A DNA stretch of 64,000 nucleotides from Delphinapterus leucas (lineage: Eukaryota; Chordata; Mammalia; Artiodactyla; Monodontidae): positions 2,278,725 through 2,342,724 of the forward strand of contig NW_022098050.1 in assembly GCF_002288925.2 (NCBI RefSeq). Direction: 5' to 3'. A model generated the notes under the pieces. It saw only the letters and a program-made list of their open reading frames with translations. It was not told the origin of the DNA and did not search any database. The position numbers were made by a program, and so were the translations under genes. The stretch's first letter is position 1. Each line of letters begins with the position of its first letter. Positions 24,503-36,250 of this stretch are shown in pieces.

Positions 24503-25685
24503 GGTTTCACCAAACTTTAAATTCTTGATTACCATGTTATCATCAATGTGTTCATAATATAATGTTACTAAACAGCCATTAACATGATCTTCTGAAAACA
24601 CAATGTTGATTTCACAATGTCATAGTCATATATATAATTTTGAATATGAGTCCTCCTATGAACCCATTGTTAGTAGTTTCTAAGTGAAGTTTATTTGGAA
24701 ATAATGATACAGTCATCAGCCTTTGACTTTTAGTACAATATTTGGCTATTCATAATGTCCCCATACATAAAGGGTGACTGTATAATCTTTTGTTCTAGTT
24801 CAGATATTATGCAGAAAATCCAAAATAACATTTTTCTTACTTTTAAAAATATGAGAACATTTACAGTGAAGCTGCAGTAGTTTTTGCTGGGTTTAGCCAA
24901 GTAAAATATGTACCCAATAAACTTTTACAGAAAAGGGTTAAAGTATACTCTGATAAAAAGTTACTTTGGGGCAAACTTACCATATTGCAGTTGTTACCTA
25001 TCACTCAGCTGAAACAAAATCACTGTCTGGCTTTGGGCAACCATATACCCTAAATTGAAAATTCTGTAATCCATTTCATGGCATAACGCTGAAGGGCTCT
25101 AGAGTCTGTGTAGGTCAAATCAGATACCCAAAGAACATGAAATTTTGGTCAGTTTACTTTTACCTATACCTGGAATCCTGTTCTGTCATGTGTAAAAATT
25201 GTGGCAGGTGTCATGAGTCAGTACACAGTTGTAAACATAGCTGTATGATTGTCTCCCTAATGATGTTCTCATCATGATGTTTCTGTGTAGCTGTGGGAAT
25301 AAATATCTGTCTGAATTCTCAAAGCCTCAGCACAATTGATCTGGGACTAAATTAAACCCAAAGAGAATGTAACATGCTCTTTATCGTTACATTGTTGAAT
25401 ACATATATTTGAGAGTTATGTATTAAACTATCTCTGTGCACCTAGCAGTGCTAAATCCTCTATAGATATGGATGAAAATGACTCTCATATAATCACTGCT
25501 CTTGTATTTGTAGATGCTGGTATGTAATTTTCTTTGGGAAGGTTTTTGGTTTGCATTTGCTTACTTACATGGAAATCAGTTAAAAGAAACTGGAAAGTAT
25601 TTAGGGGGTGGAAACATTGGGAATGATACAAATATTATTTTAAAAACTTGTGTTAATTTCTGTATGTGCTAGTGATGCATATATT
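24503..25685. other. Single-copy AT-rich DNA
   Basis: No recognised repeat or gene in about 1.2 kb. Confidence 0.45.
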
Positions 25686-25724
25686 CAAATTTAACCTCCT
25701 GAAAATCCCAGGGAATAAAACTCT

Positions 25725-25925
25725 AAAGATCAGAAGATGCACAGTCTCCTTAACAAGTAGGGCTTGCATTTGCAAGCTCTGATAATAAAAGAGCCAGCCC
25801 TCGCATCCTGGTTGTACAAATTGGAAACCCATTTAGCATGCAATTATAATGCGTAAGAGATCGTGGTGCTGTAATAAATCCCTAATCATATTCGTGGCCA
25901 CCATCAAAGTGAGGGGCTGCCCAAG
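25725..25925. promoter_or_regulatory. Candidate conserved non-coding element
   Basis: Several CpG sites survive here in an otherwise CpG-poor region (tcgcatcc, atgcgtaa, atcgtgg, ttcgtgg). It holds a 16-base palindrome, gcttgcatttgcaagc at 25762-25777, and an AT-core homeodomain-like near-palindrome, gcaattataatgc, at 25840-25852. No repeat family is recognised. These are the features I would expect of a conserved enhancer, but conservation itself cannot be seen from one sequence. Confidence 0.35.
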
Positions 25926-25989
25926 TTAAATATAGAAGCATGTACCTGGAGAGTCAGAATTTTGCTGCTTGGCATGTTTTTAGTCAGCA

Positions 25990-26190
25990 TTCCATGTGTA
26001 TGCGGTGGTGGCTAGTGTGGTGTGCTTGAAAGTTTGAGGACTTGCCTTGCCACCAATCAGCTAAGGGAACTTCGGAACACCCCTTAAGCTCTCCTGGTAC
26101 TACAACAATCTATGAGAAGAGAGACTTGGACTAAATGACTTCCAGTGTTCTTAATGGGTAACAATTTGATTAGTTTAGTTCTAGAATAAT
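25990..26190 (+). mobile_element. MIR/MIR3-like fragment
   Basis: The text 'gccttgccaccaatcagcta' and 'ggaacaccccttaagctctc', then 'gacttggactaaatgacttc' near 26126, follows the sense order of a MIR-class SINE, including a MIR3-like end. Confidence 0.5.
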
Positions 26191-27085
26191 AGTAAAGAAA
26201 ATGATAACCCTGTCCTGTGGTGGGTGTATAGAGTATAGTGAGTGATTCAGATAAAGGTTATATACAGCAAACAGCCTAAGAATTTTTTTTCAAGAAATAA
26301 TTGACAAAAACTATATGAAAGCAAAGAGTTACAGAGATAAAACCTTCCAAGGTAGTGCTTATGTCTTCAGGGCAGAAGAGAGAGACCAGACAGACTTACA
26401 TTGCTGGGAAATAGGTAGGCAAGTAACTGCTTGAAAAGCCACAAAAGGGAGCCTTCTTCAAAGGGACGGGCACATGGGTGAGATAATCCGTGGTTTAGCC
26501 TTTGACAGGCTTGCATCTCAGCCCTCGCTTCTGTTTGAGCTATTATGTGCTGACTTCAGCATAGGAGCACTGAAATTGGGGCATGACTGCACATTTCATT
26601 ACCGACTCTGCTCTCCCAAACCCTGGGAAAATAATACTTTTTTACAAACCTATACCTGTCAATCCAGTAAAAAGGCGTATACAATAGATAATGAACGTGT
26701 CTCATTAGATTATTCATTTATAGAACAAAATCTAGGATGAAACAGTCCTTGGATGAATAGAGGTATGATTTTTATCAATGAAATAAAACGTATCTAACTG
26801 CTAAACCGTTTAACAACCAGTGAGCTTGTTAGGCTAAGTATAACGAAAGAGTCACATTTTATAAAAATGACTGGACCCACATTCCAAAATAAAGAAATCT
26901 GCTTTGGAAAATATGCAATTAAAGACAGCAAAAGAATTGGGTTCTTATTCAGCCTAAGACTTTTAAATCAATATAATGTTATTTTAGAATATTCATACAT
27001 GAGAATTTATACTTTTCTATTAGCTTAACAAGCACCTAGGGAGTCTGAATAGTTAAGTTTATATAACTAAAGGAAGTACAGATAA
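26191..27085. other. Nothing recognised
   Basis: The 88-codon frame at 26474-26740 has no recognisable motif, and I see no supporting splice structure. Confidence 0.4.
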
Positions 27086-27723
27086 TGCAATCCCTATCAA
27101 ACTACCAATGGCATTTTTTTTTCTTTTTTTGCGCTACACGGGCCTCTCACTGCTGTGGCCTCTCCCGTTGCAGAGCACAGGCTCCAGACACACAGGCCCA
27201 GTGGCCATGGCTCACAGGCCCAGCTTCTCCGTGGCATGTGGGATCTTCCCATACCGGGGCATGAACCCATGTCCCCTGCATCGGCAGGCAGACTCTCAAC
27301 CACTGCGCCACCAGGGAAGCCCCAATGGCATTTTTCACAGAACTAGAAGAAAAAATTTCACAATTTGTATGGAAACACAAAAGACCCCAAATAGTGAAAG
27401 CCATCTTGAGAAAGAAAAACAGAGCTGGAGAAATCAGGCTCCCTGACTTCAGACTATACTACAAAGCTACAGTAATCAAGACAGTATGGCACTGGCACAA
27501 AAAGAGAAATATAGATCAATGGAACAGGATAGAAAGCCCAGAGATAAACCCACACACATATGGTCACCTTATTTTTGATAAAGGAGGCAAGAATATACAA
27601 TGCAGAAAAGACAGCCTCTTCAATAAGTGGTTCTGGGAAAACTGGACAGCTACATGTAAAAGAATGAAATTAGAACGCTCCCTAACGCCATACAGAAAAA
27701 TAAACTCAAAATGGATTAAAGAC
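27086..27723 (+). mobile_element. L1 ORF2 internal fragment
   Basis: An internal piece of L1 ORF2, split by the SINE at 27119-27321. It starts inside the thumb-side region (gcaatccctatcaaactacc) and resumes as a 130-residue frame from 27325 containing [41 protein letters not shown] and [16 protein letters not shown]. It stops abruptly at 27723 after the residues KWIKD, where the next bases no longer match L1. The corresponding part of the L1 at 57-63 kb is 61348-61770 and is roughly 95% alike by eye. Both the 5' part and the 3' UTR/tail are absent. Confidence 0.9.
27105..27335 (-). mobile_element. CHR-type tRNA-derived SINE (copy 4) inside L1
   Basis: A minus-strand copy, with the T-rich tail at about 27119-27130 and the head ending at 27321. 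The 14-base duplication ccaatggcattttt lies at 27105-27118 and 27322-27335 and is L1 ORF2 sequence, proving the SINE landed in an existing L1. It carries more differences from copy 2 than copies 3 and 5 (for example a lost CpG at several sites). Confidence 0.96.
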
Positions 27724-28058
27724 AATGATCCTTTGAAATATGGTTTAGGCTAAAAATTCTTTCCTTCTGAGAGTCTGGGATTTTGGTACATGCTAGATAA
27801 ATGGGTGCCTATGTGACCAGCCCCCAATAGAAACCATGGGTGCTGAGTCTCTAATGAGTTTCCTTGTAGATTTTTACATGTGTTGTCCCATCTTGTTGCT
27901 GAGGGATTGTGGGCATCCTGTGTGACTCCACCAGGAGAGAACTCTTGCTGCCTTGCACCGGGATTCCCCCTGATTTTGCCCGTGTGACTTTTCCCTTTGC
28001 TCATTTTGCTTTGTGTCCTGTCACTCTAATAAGCTGTGAGTATGACTTTAAAAAGAAA
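27724..28058. repeat. Unidentified interspersed-repeat-like segment with A-rich end
   Basis: Immediately after the L1 fragment the text changes to a GC-richer stretch: 'aaccatgggtgctgagtctc', 'tgtgtgactccaccaggaga', 'ccctttgctcattttgcttt', 'gtcactctaataagctgtga', ending near 28046 in an A/G-rich aaaaagaaagaaagaaa. I recognise the wording as a widespread old repeat, probably an LTR or non-coding 3' end, but cannot name the family. Confidence 0.45.
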
Positions 28059-28165
28059 GAAAGAAATATGTATTATTATTAGTCCAATTTTACAGTTAGG
28101 GAAATTCAGGGACTGGGGCGTTAGCCTGCCCCAGGCCACACAGTAAGTGTATGGTTGCCTTTAAA
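28059..28165 (-). mobile_element. MIR fragment
   Basis: Antisense MIR core: 'attattattagtccaatttt', 'cagttagggaaattcaggga', 'ccccaggccacacagtaagt'. Confidence 0.65.
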
Positions 28166-29324
28166 ATTGGGGTATGCCTATGGAATGTGAATAAGAATGT
28201 TCCAGAGAAGGGCCGAGAAGTGCTGATGGTTTACTTCACTCCAATATCTACAGTGACCAAATAGAGATGTGGATAATATGGTCCATAGCTAGGATGGGTA
28301 GATGATATGGCAAACTGGAGAGGATGGATGGTAAACTGGAGAACTTAAAACCCATCCATCAGTACATGTGGCGAATGAACCCCAGCCGACTGTGGCCCTC
28401 TGGCAATGCTGTACCAGTGTTATCAAATCATCCAAGTTTGTAGAGTCTCAAATCTGGATTCATAAGGGAAACCTCCAGATTAAGTATTTGGAAAATGAAA
28501 CCTCCAAATTCTTAAATATTTGGAAGTTAATTAAAGATTTTTTAAAGATAAAACGTTAGGTGGGCTCCAGAGAACACATCAATCACTGAGCCCCCATGGC
28601 CTGGGGCCATCAGTACACTATTCCATCCTTATACAGAAGCATTTACTGACTTTCCCAAGTTTCTAGTAGTCTAAACTCTGAACAAAATACACAGTAGTTA
28701 AAAGGCACTTTCACTCAATATTAATATTCCTAATTGCTTAGTGAGTTGATTCCAGTGCTAAAATATTTGTTTTAAGAATAAACATAGGAGCATGTAAAAT
28801 CAGAGTTCAGCAACATATGTTTAGTTTGGTGCCTTAGCATTTATGCTGCAACGTTGGGAGCATCCCTGGGTTTCCTCTGATTAACTTCTCATGAGCTATA
28901 GCTGTCTCAGTCCACATCTCTTATACCAGATTATGAAGGTCACTGGAAAAAAGAAAAGTCTTATCTCCGAAGAATAAGTTATAAAGCCCTGTTAGAAACC
29001 CATATGACAACATTAAATCCTTTTATCTGGCAATCTCAAAGTAGAATTGGGCTCATATTTCTGACAGTATCAAATGCCATGAACTGTTTCAAAAAAGAAT
29101 TGACACATATACTAGGTGTTTTCTTGCTTGCTGTCTTGCTTGCGTTCGTCTTTGTTACTCCTTTCCTTCCTTTTTCCCTTTTGTTCCCACCCAGTTTGCT
29201 CATATTCTGTCTTTTCTGGGCTCTTAATATTATCCTTGACCTCTAATGCAACCATAACTTGATTGTTTTGGCACCAGGTGCTACTTTACAACAAAAAGGA
29301 TTGAAATTATAAAAACATATTGAG
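28166..29324. other. Mostly unassigned DNA
   Basis: Near 28380-28560 a repetitive-looking segment repeats 'gaaacctcca' twice (gggaaacctccagattaagt and aatgaaacctccaaattctt) and may be an old repeat, family unknown. No gene. Confidence 0.4.
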
Positions 29325-29650
29325 AAGATAAAGCATGTCCTCGGTAGAGTAATGTAAATGGTGAAGAGTGTCAACACCATACCTTATGAGGAATACGTAA
29401 ATAAGTTGCGAAGAGAAGAATCTACAGTAAATATGATAGTAGTTTTGAAATATTCAGGTTAGCAATGAAAATCTAGTGTTTAGCTAGTTTGAAAGGTTAT
29501 TCTGACTTGGAAAGTGTGGAAGCTATGGGAGGTTGATTTTAGCTTAATAAATGAAATTATCTATCTGTAAAAATACCTAATTAGTGTAGTGGACACCTCA
29601 AAAAATAGTTAAGAGTGGTATCAGGTTCCTGAATTGCCAGGCAGAAGTAA
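29325..29650 (+). mobile_element. L3/CR1-type LINE fragment
   Basis: Diverged text follows the 3' coding end of mammalian L3/CR1 in the sense direction: 'ccttatgaggaatacgtaaa', 'ttgcgaagagaagaatctac', 'gatagtagttttgaaatatt', then 'tggaagctatgggaggttga' and 'aataaatgaaattatctatc'. No open frame. Confidence 0.5.
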
Positions 29651-32600
29651 TTGACCTCTAAATGTGTGCTCTGCCTCAAGAAGTCTAGAGAGAAACTATT
29701 AATATACAGTAATGCCATCATTTAAGATGATTTCTATGATATTACAGAGGATACCATTTAATCTAAACTAACTATAAACATCAAAACAGATTACATCATA
29801 AATTGACATTAATAGAAACTCAGTTTGTTGCTATAAAAAGTATGAATGAATGTTACATTCTCTTGTCATATTGAGCTTATTTTCTCAATACATTAATGAA
29901 CAACAAATAATTGAGCAACAAAACTGACACTAGAGAAAATTTAAGAAAACATCAAAATGTTTCCAGAACTATTCCCCTCTACCATATATTTTCACACATT
30001 ATAAGTTGAAGGGTTACATTAGATGATCTTATTTTTAAGTTCAAAAACTCTTCATAGCACTTTCTCCTTGCTTGGGTCTTCCATAAAGCTATGAGAATAC
30101 ATGCACATTATGTCTGCTTTTCAACACTCTGTACGTAGTAATATTTTGTTCAAAATATGTTGGCTTCACTATATTAACCAATGTTTATCAAAAGGTGGCA
30201 ATGGTTTTCTAGGAAACTCAGAAAATTTAAGATTACTCCAGGAAAAAAAATTGTTTTTTTAAAAATTTTAAATTATGTGGTTAATGTTCAGTTGTTTCTT
30301 TGCTTTCACTGTACAGGTCTGGATTGGCGTGTATTACCAAGTGACTGGGAAGTAAACGTTGACATTTAAGTGGTTTTTGTTGCATATTTACTTTCAGAAA
30401 ACACTAGGCTATTGTAGAAAATTCTAATAATTGTCTTCAGAAGAAGCAGATCTTAAATAACTACCAGTTAACACATAGTGCTTTGCAAATGAAATTGAAA
30501 TAAATCCCCAATTATATTTAATTCAACAAAGGGTTATAGAATATCCTTACGAAGAAATAACATAGACTGCATTGTAGTCTTTGTCTGTGGCCCTGAAAAT
30601 TGTAGTTGCTACTATTATTCTGTACAGATTTCACCGTGTCATGCTTCACTGTTCACCAGTTGTCAGGGAAAAATGTATGTACCCTGGAGAAAATGAGACC
30701 AGTCTTACCTGTAAGCAAATTGATATTGATGCCTTTTTCCTAGAAATGCACCTGCATTTTATTAATGTTCTGATTTGGATCATATTGCTTTAACTGGTTA
30801 TTTTTCCCAGTTATTCTGCCTGGGGAGGGAGCAGTAAAGAGGAGAGCAGTGGGAAAAGGTAGAAACAAAACACTGCTGGATTTAGGGCCGGCAGACATAG
30901 CTTGGATCACTCGAAAGCATATTTTCATTTAAAGTTGAAATCTTTTCCTCTAGTTTCTTCACGGTCATTATTAGTTTTTCTACTTGAAAGTAGATAAATG
31001 TGAGTGTATATATACATATAAAGGACAGCTTCTTTCTACTTTTCTGCATTCCCTGTTTTGCCCTAAGTTGTTAGTGAACTGCTGTGCTGGAAAATGAGGG
31101 GAAACCCATATGATTCAGTTTAGCATGCTCGAAACAAATGGTGCGGCTTTGTTTTCTGAGATCTTTTTCTTACTCATTTCATCATAGGGAGATGGAAACC
31201 TTTGCATGGCTTTGGTTTTCAGGCTAGGTGTCAACAGGACTAGTCACTATGAAAGTACAACTGTAATTAAGTGGCCTGCAGGTGATCTCAACTCTACTGC
31301 TTTCTGTAACATACTGGGGTGTGTATCTCAAGCTCCTTATTTTTCTTTTTTCCTCTACATCTATTTAAGCTCTTTTACTGTTCAGTAGTGCCTGTTAATC
31401 AGGGAACAAGATGGTTTGAAGTATGATTTTCTTAAAGCTGGTCTGAAAGCTTAGAAGAAATAAGGGATTTGAAATCCATAAATTTTCTTAGTATTTTCTT
31501 TGCCTATGCCCCACCACCCTAGATTGTTAAAAACTGCCCACCCCAAATTATACTCAAAGGAAGAAAACAATTCAAGTAGGAGAAGCCCTTAAATGCTCTT
31601 TTATAAAACTCAAACTGAGAGGAAAACTTTTACATTAAATAATGAGAATTCAACCCTTTAAAAGTTTGATGACTTTTGAAACTTATATACTTATAAAATC
31701 TGATTCCATCTCTAGGGAGGAAAAAAAGACATCTTTCATTAAAGCAAAAATGACCCAAAACGTTGACCATACATTTGCTATTAAAGATAACTATATTTAA
31801 TTCAACAGAATTTGGTTTTTCACCAAGTCTAAACGACCTGCAGCATTATAGAATTGGCTGCCATTCTCTCAGTCAGAAACCAGGCTATGGAAAGCCAGAA
31901 CTTTCCTTTATATGTAGTACAAAGATTGTGCTTAGGGTTTAAATAAAATGAAAAGAATAAGATGGAAAATTAGAATATGTTGAAGGTTGAAAGATTTGAT
32001 CCTGTGACTTTTACATAACTCAGGAAGGAAATAACCCAATTCCTCTCCACTTTCAGTGGAAAAGCAAGTCAAAACCATAGAGGCTGAGAACTTTCTCTAC
32101 AAGGATTTTCAAAGATTTATATAAACATGTTGGGGAAATTCACAGAGACCTGGATAATGTTGGAAAATCTTATGTTTTGAAGGCAGGACAGAGCTGCCTG
32201 ATACAACAATGCCATCTATTGGCTTCCAAGGAATGGCACTGACCATAGCTTGTTTTGACTGTCTGAAAAGGGGAGAGTTGAGTAGTTTGGAACTTGTGAA
32301 TAGAAGCTCATTAAAAGAACAGGTGCCATTTCTCATGTGCTTTGCTTTTGAATGAGAAATTATATGTGATGTGTATACTCCACACATAAAAACATAATGC
32401 ATATGAATATGTTCACACATCATCAACAACCCTCTCTTTCATGCTAGATGATGAGTTTTTCTTATCATTATATTTTTACAGTAGTTGGGTTTTGTCTACC
32501 TATGGACTAGCAGGTGTCATACCGAGGATTCGGTTTTATCTTAACCAACAGCACTCTCCTTTTTTCAGTATGTCACTTATGTCTTAGCCTCCCACCCCTC

Positions 32601-34177
32601 CCAACTCCAGTAGTTACTGTGATTTGTAGGCAGACTTAGTATAGAAAAAGCATAGAGGACAGGGCCTTCTCTCGCTTGAGATGGATCAGTTCTACATCCA
32701 GATATTATAACCCAGCATGTAAAAGAGAAATTTTGGCTGCTTTGAGGAAAGAATAAGACATTTGATTGTGGCTGTTTTAGTTTCTTTGCCTTTAAAGTTC
32801 ATTAAAAGTCATGTCCTATAAAATCATTTGTAAAAATATGTGATCATTTTGTAATATAGCATCTCGATTATAAAATAAACACATGCCTGATATTTACATG
32901 ATTCAGAAATATACAGGGAGTATGCATATTATTTCAAATAATATTAATATTAAGGGGCTCAGAAGTGGAATAACCTAAAAACACTGGAGATATCAAAATT
33001 GTCCACCTCAAATGGAGCTAGAAGTTAACGAAGTAATTAATTCTCAACATTTTTTGTTCTTGAATAATATTAAGAAAGTGCAAAAGAAAAAGGATCTTGA
33101 CATGCAGTAAATTAGGATATATTTTTCCTGGATTTCCTCAATGATGGCGAAAATATATATAACAAAATAATTGATGCAAGGAATTCTTATGTTATATTTA
33201 AGTTTATGGTGATAGTTGTATATGCATAATAAAGTTTTTGAACAATTGTAAATAGAAAAATCTGCACTAAAAAAGTAACATTTTTATTTAAATAATTGCC
33301 TTCCCCTCATTTTCATCAATTTGATCACTTGCTTTAGCTCTTGGGGGTTCTCGTTGGCACTTCATCTGACTCCTACTGATTAGTAATTTGGCTAATTGAT
33401 TGTGAAATTGTAATTATTGCTATGTAACCTAAGTGTTTACTTTAGGGTAGTATAGACTATCTAAGTCTTTCTTATTTAAAACATTTACACTAATAAGACT
33501 CTATTCAAACAAACATTTATTTGCATACTGTGGCTCATTTCAAAGAAAAACTGAGTTATAAAATAGGAAGCTATTGTACTGTTGCCATCGCCTGAGTAAA
33601 AATACAAAATAGCACATTGTTTCCCAAACTTGAGTGCTATAAACCCCAGCTTGTCTATGTTGGCCATGTTGATTACTATCTGTGCTTTACATACTTAATA
33701 TCTTTCCTTAAATTGACTCTCATTTTTTTTAACTAAAAAATATTTTTAAAGGAAAGTTTATAATACTTCTATAAATGAAAAACTAGAATTTCCATAAACA
33801 GTAGGTTATCACTTTTAAAAATGGGGAAAAGTCATAATATTGCTGTGTTAATATAATAAGTAAACCGTTATTACATCTAATTGATTTGCCAAAAATGAAA
33901 TAACATTTTCAGGGAGAAAAATTGAACAATTTTTCATCAGTCAGCAATAATGGCATATTTCGCTTAATTCATGATAAAGTAAGGTTCTTGGCATCAACAG
34001 GATGTTTCTATCTTTTAGTTCTAATGTTAACTAGTAGTGAGAATCACAGCTTGCATATGTAAGTTCTAGGGAAGGGTAAACATCATTTAATTAGTTTTTC
34101 TGATATTGTTGGACACTGAGATCAATGCTAAGCATGTTGTAAGTGACTTTGGTTCAACAAACCTTGTGTTTTGCATT
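29651..34177. other. Long single-copy AT-rich region
   Basis: About 4.5 kb in which I recognise no repeat and no gene. Two small features are discussed separately: a splice-like block at 30317-30351 and an AT-rich homeodomain-type motif cluster at 33290-33440. Confidence 0.45.
33290..33440. promoter_or_regulatory. Candidate regulatory AT-rich motif cluster
   Basis: Several TAAT/ATTA homeodomain-type cores are packed into about 80 bases near 33375-33430 (gattagtaatttggctaatt, then gattgtgaaattgtaattat). The immediate surroundings are non-repetitive. AT-rich DNA produces such cores by chance, so support is weak. Confidence 0.2.
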
Positions 34178-34259
34178 AAGAATCCATTTGAAGAGCAGGT
34201 CAATTGTACTTGAAAAATAAAACAAAACAAACAAACAAAAAGAAGCCGTTTGAAGAGCA
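34178..34259 (+). repeat. Mini retro-insertion with 20-bp target duplication
   Basis: The 20-base word aagaatccatttgaagagca at 34178-34197 recurs as aagaagccgtttgaagagca at 34240-34259, with two differences. Between them is a 42-base insert: about 16 bases of unique sequence (ggtcaattgtacttga) then an A-rich AAAACAAAACAAACAAA tail. This is the signature of L1-mediated insertion of an extremely 5'-truncated template. Confidence 0.65.
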
Positions 34260-34529
34260 TCTGCTCTTCCTCAGAAAGAATCTGGATTAACCACTGATTG
34301 CTGCCATGTTGCTTAGAAAATACTTACAGAAATTGATATCAAATTGTTTAACCATCTCTTCATACTGTACAGAATATTTTCAGTAGAGTGTTCGGATAAC
34401 TCCATAATGAGGTCAATCAGGTAACCCTGGCTATCAATAATTGTTGGGGGATTGAACATATGAATATTAAGAAGACATGTTCTCAGTATGCTGGCTGAGA
34501 TAATGCAGAATGATCACCTTCTAGAAGGG
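34260..34529. other. Nothing recognised
   Basis: No recognised element. Confidence 0.4.
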
Positions 34530-34710
34530 AAGATTTATTATGTGTCAGGTACTATGCTAAATGTATCACATTAGTTATCTCATTTAACCTCACTGCAGCC
34601 TTCCTATGTGGGTACTATTATTATTCCCATTTTGTAGCTAACAAGCTGAGGGTCAGACAATTTGACTGAAGTCTCTTAGCTAAACTCACTGCCTTGGCGG
34701 ACAATTACAA
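34530..34710 (-). mobile_element. MIR SINE
   Basis: Antisense MIR: 'tatgtgtcaggtactatgct', 'ttatctcatttaacctcact', 'gtactattattattcccatt', 'ttgtagctaacaagctgagg'. Good order over about 180 bases. Confidence 0.75.
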
Positions 34711-35577
34711 GGTATTGCATGCTACAGCTCTGTCTTTGTGCTCAAAGGACCTGGTCTCTGGCTCCAGACTTGGCCTATGCGTTTTCCCCAGGAACCAGGA
34801 TGCAGGCTAGCCCAGTCCTGAGGGATCATTCCCAAGTATCCACCCAACCTTTCCTGCCCAGCCCTTCCCTAGATACCCAGTGACAGAGTCTGATCAAGGA
34901 TGTGTGTGATTAGGATTAGCCAGGGAAAGAAATAATGACAGTCTTTCTCTAATTCTTGCTTGATGTCTATTCCACTTGGTGCAGTCTTCCCCTTCACCCA
35001 GCCCTCAGAGCCTGAGTACCTACACTTTAGTCTGGATAACTTTCAAAATTATTTCTTGTACCGTGAGTGTACATACCCATTTCAGGGACACTGACCAATA
35101 AAACCAGTTCCAAATTTGTAAGTCTTCTGGGAAATGTTTGAATTCCTTAAAAATATAGCTATTTTATATATTTTTGTGTATATATGACCATTTAAAAATA
35201 TGATAGCAATGCGTTCTCTGAAAATGTTAAAATATGTAATACATTCCTGAAAATTACAGTGAACGCCTATCCATTCACTGTGGCATTATGGTTACTTGGG
35301 TGGTTTCTTAGCTGTAACTTAGTTAACAACTTCTTGGTTTTCTTTTACATTTCTAGATTTTTTTTTTGTTCTACTTAAGAGAAATGCCTGTTTTTTGAGA
35401 AATTTTAGAAAATAACCTAAGATATCTTTCTTTCTTTGCATTGATTTTTAATTTTGGTTAAATGAGAACTCCATTTCTTTTTCATGGCTTTTGCCTTAAG
35501 GGAGCAATTTTCTTTATCTTAGTTGAGAATTTTATATTCATTCCTCTTAAAAATCCTTATTTCTTATGGGTCATGTT
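34711..35577. other. Mixed-composition stretch, nothing recognised
   Basis: A GC-richer block at about 34720-35030 followed by AT-rich DNA. No coding frame or repeat identified. Confidence 0.4.
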
Positions 35578-35793
35578 ATTTTTTTTTATTTTTATTTTTT
35601 CCGGTACGCGGGCCTCTCACTGTTGTGGCCTCTCCTGTTGCGGAGCACAGGCTCCGGACGCACAGGCTCAGCGGCCATGGCTCACGGGCCCAGCCGCTCC
35701 GCGGCATGTGGGATATTCCCGGACCGGGGCACGAACCTGCGTCCCCTGCATCGGCAGGCGGACTCTCAACCAGTACGCCACCAGAGAAGCCCT
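35578..35793 (-). mobile_element. CHR-type tRNA-derived SINE (copy 5)
   Basis: A minus-strand copy with a T-rich tail at 35578-35601 and the head ending at about 35792. The body is close to copy 2. A clear target duplication could not be fixed because both flanks are T-rich. Open frames of 93-166 codons that read through it are SINE translation plus flank. Confidence 0.93.
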
Positions 35794-36111
35794 CTTTTTT
35801 TTAAAATTTACAGTAGAGACACAGTATTTTTGCTTCCCCAAGAAGGTATGGAAATTGTATATTTCAACAACATGTGATGCTATTTTCCATGCAAATGATG
35901 TAAATGTTTTATTTCTTTGCTCTCACAGACTTGTTTATCTTTTCTCTCCCCCTAAATTTTAGGAGGATTCTGGTTCTCCCTTTTTGCTAGGTTGCTCTTG
36001 TTAACAGCTAGAGTCACAGTAAAGAAGGCTGTTCTCACCATATCAGTCACTTGATGGTAGTCTTTGCAAATCCAGGGGCCCTCTCTTTGTAGTTTTGCAT
36101 TGATACAATTC
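35794..36111. other. Nothing recognised
   Basis: No recognised element. Confidence 0.4.
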
Positions 36112-36250
36112 AGTGGTTTTCAAAACTGGCTGAATAAATGAATCATTAAAAGGGTTACCATTTTAAAGACAGCAAATGTTCAAGCCTCACCTCAGCCATA
36201 GTCTACAAGGTATTCCCAATGTTTCATGGTTGAGAACTTCCTGATTGAAC
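36112..36250 (+). mobile_element. MER5-type hAT fragment
   Basis: The order 'cagtggttttcaaaactggc', 'gcctcacctcagccatagtc', then 'catggttgagaacttcctga' resembles the ends and middle of the MER5B/MER58 group of hAT-Charlie elements, including an inverted end. Confidence 0.5.

Noticed and set aside
26474..26740. An 88-codon frame on the plus strand with balanced composition
   Set aside because: No recognisable motif, no flanking splice signals that I trust, and length is within chance expectation for 64 kb.
27325..27753. A 142-codon frame that looks like a real protein
   Set aside because: It is L1 ORF2 sequence without start context, promoter or 3' end; annotated as a mobile-element fragment.
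32109..32429. A 106-codon minus-strand frame
   Set aside because: No motif; the region shows no other gene signal.
35462..35962. A 166-codon frame on the plus strand
   Set aside because: It reads through the antisense of SINE copy 5 plus AT-rich flank; no independent domain.
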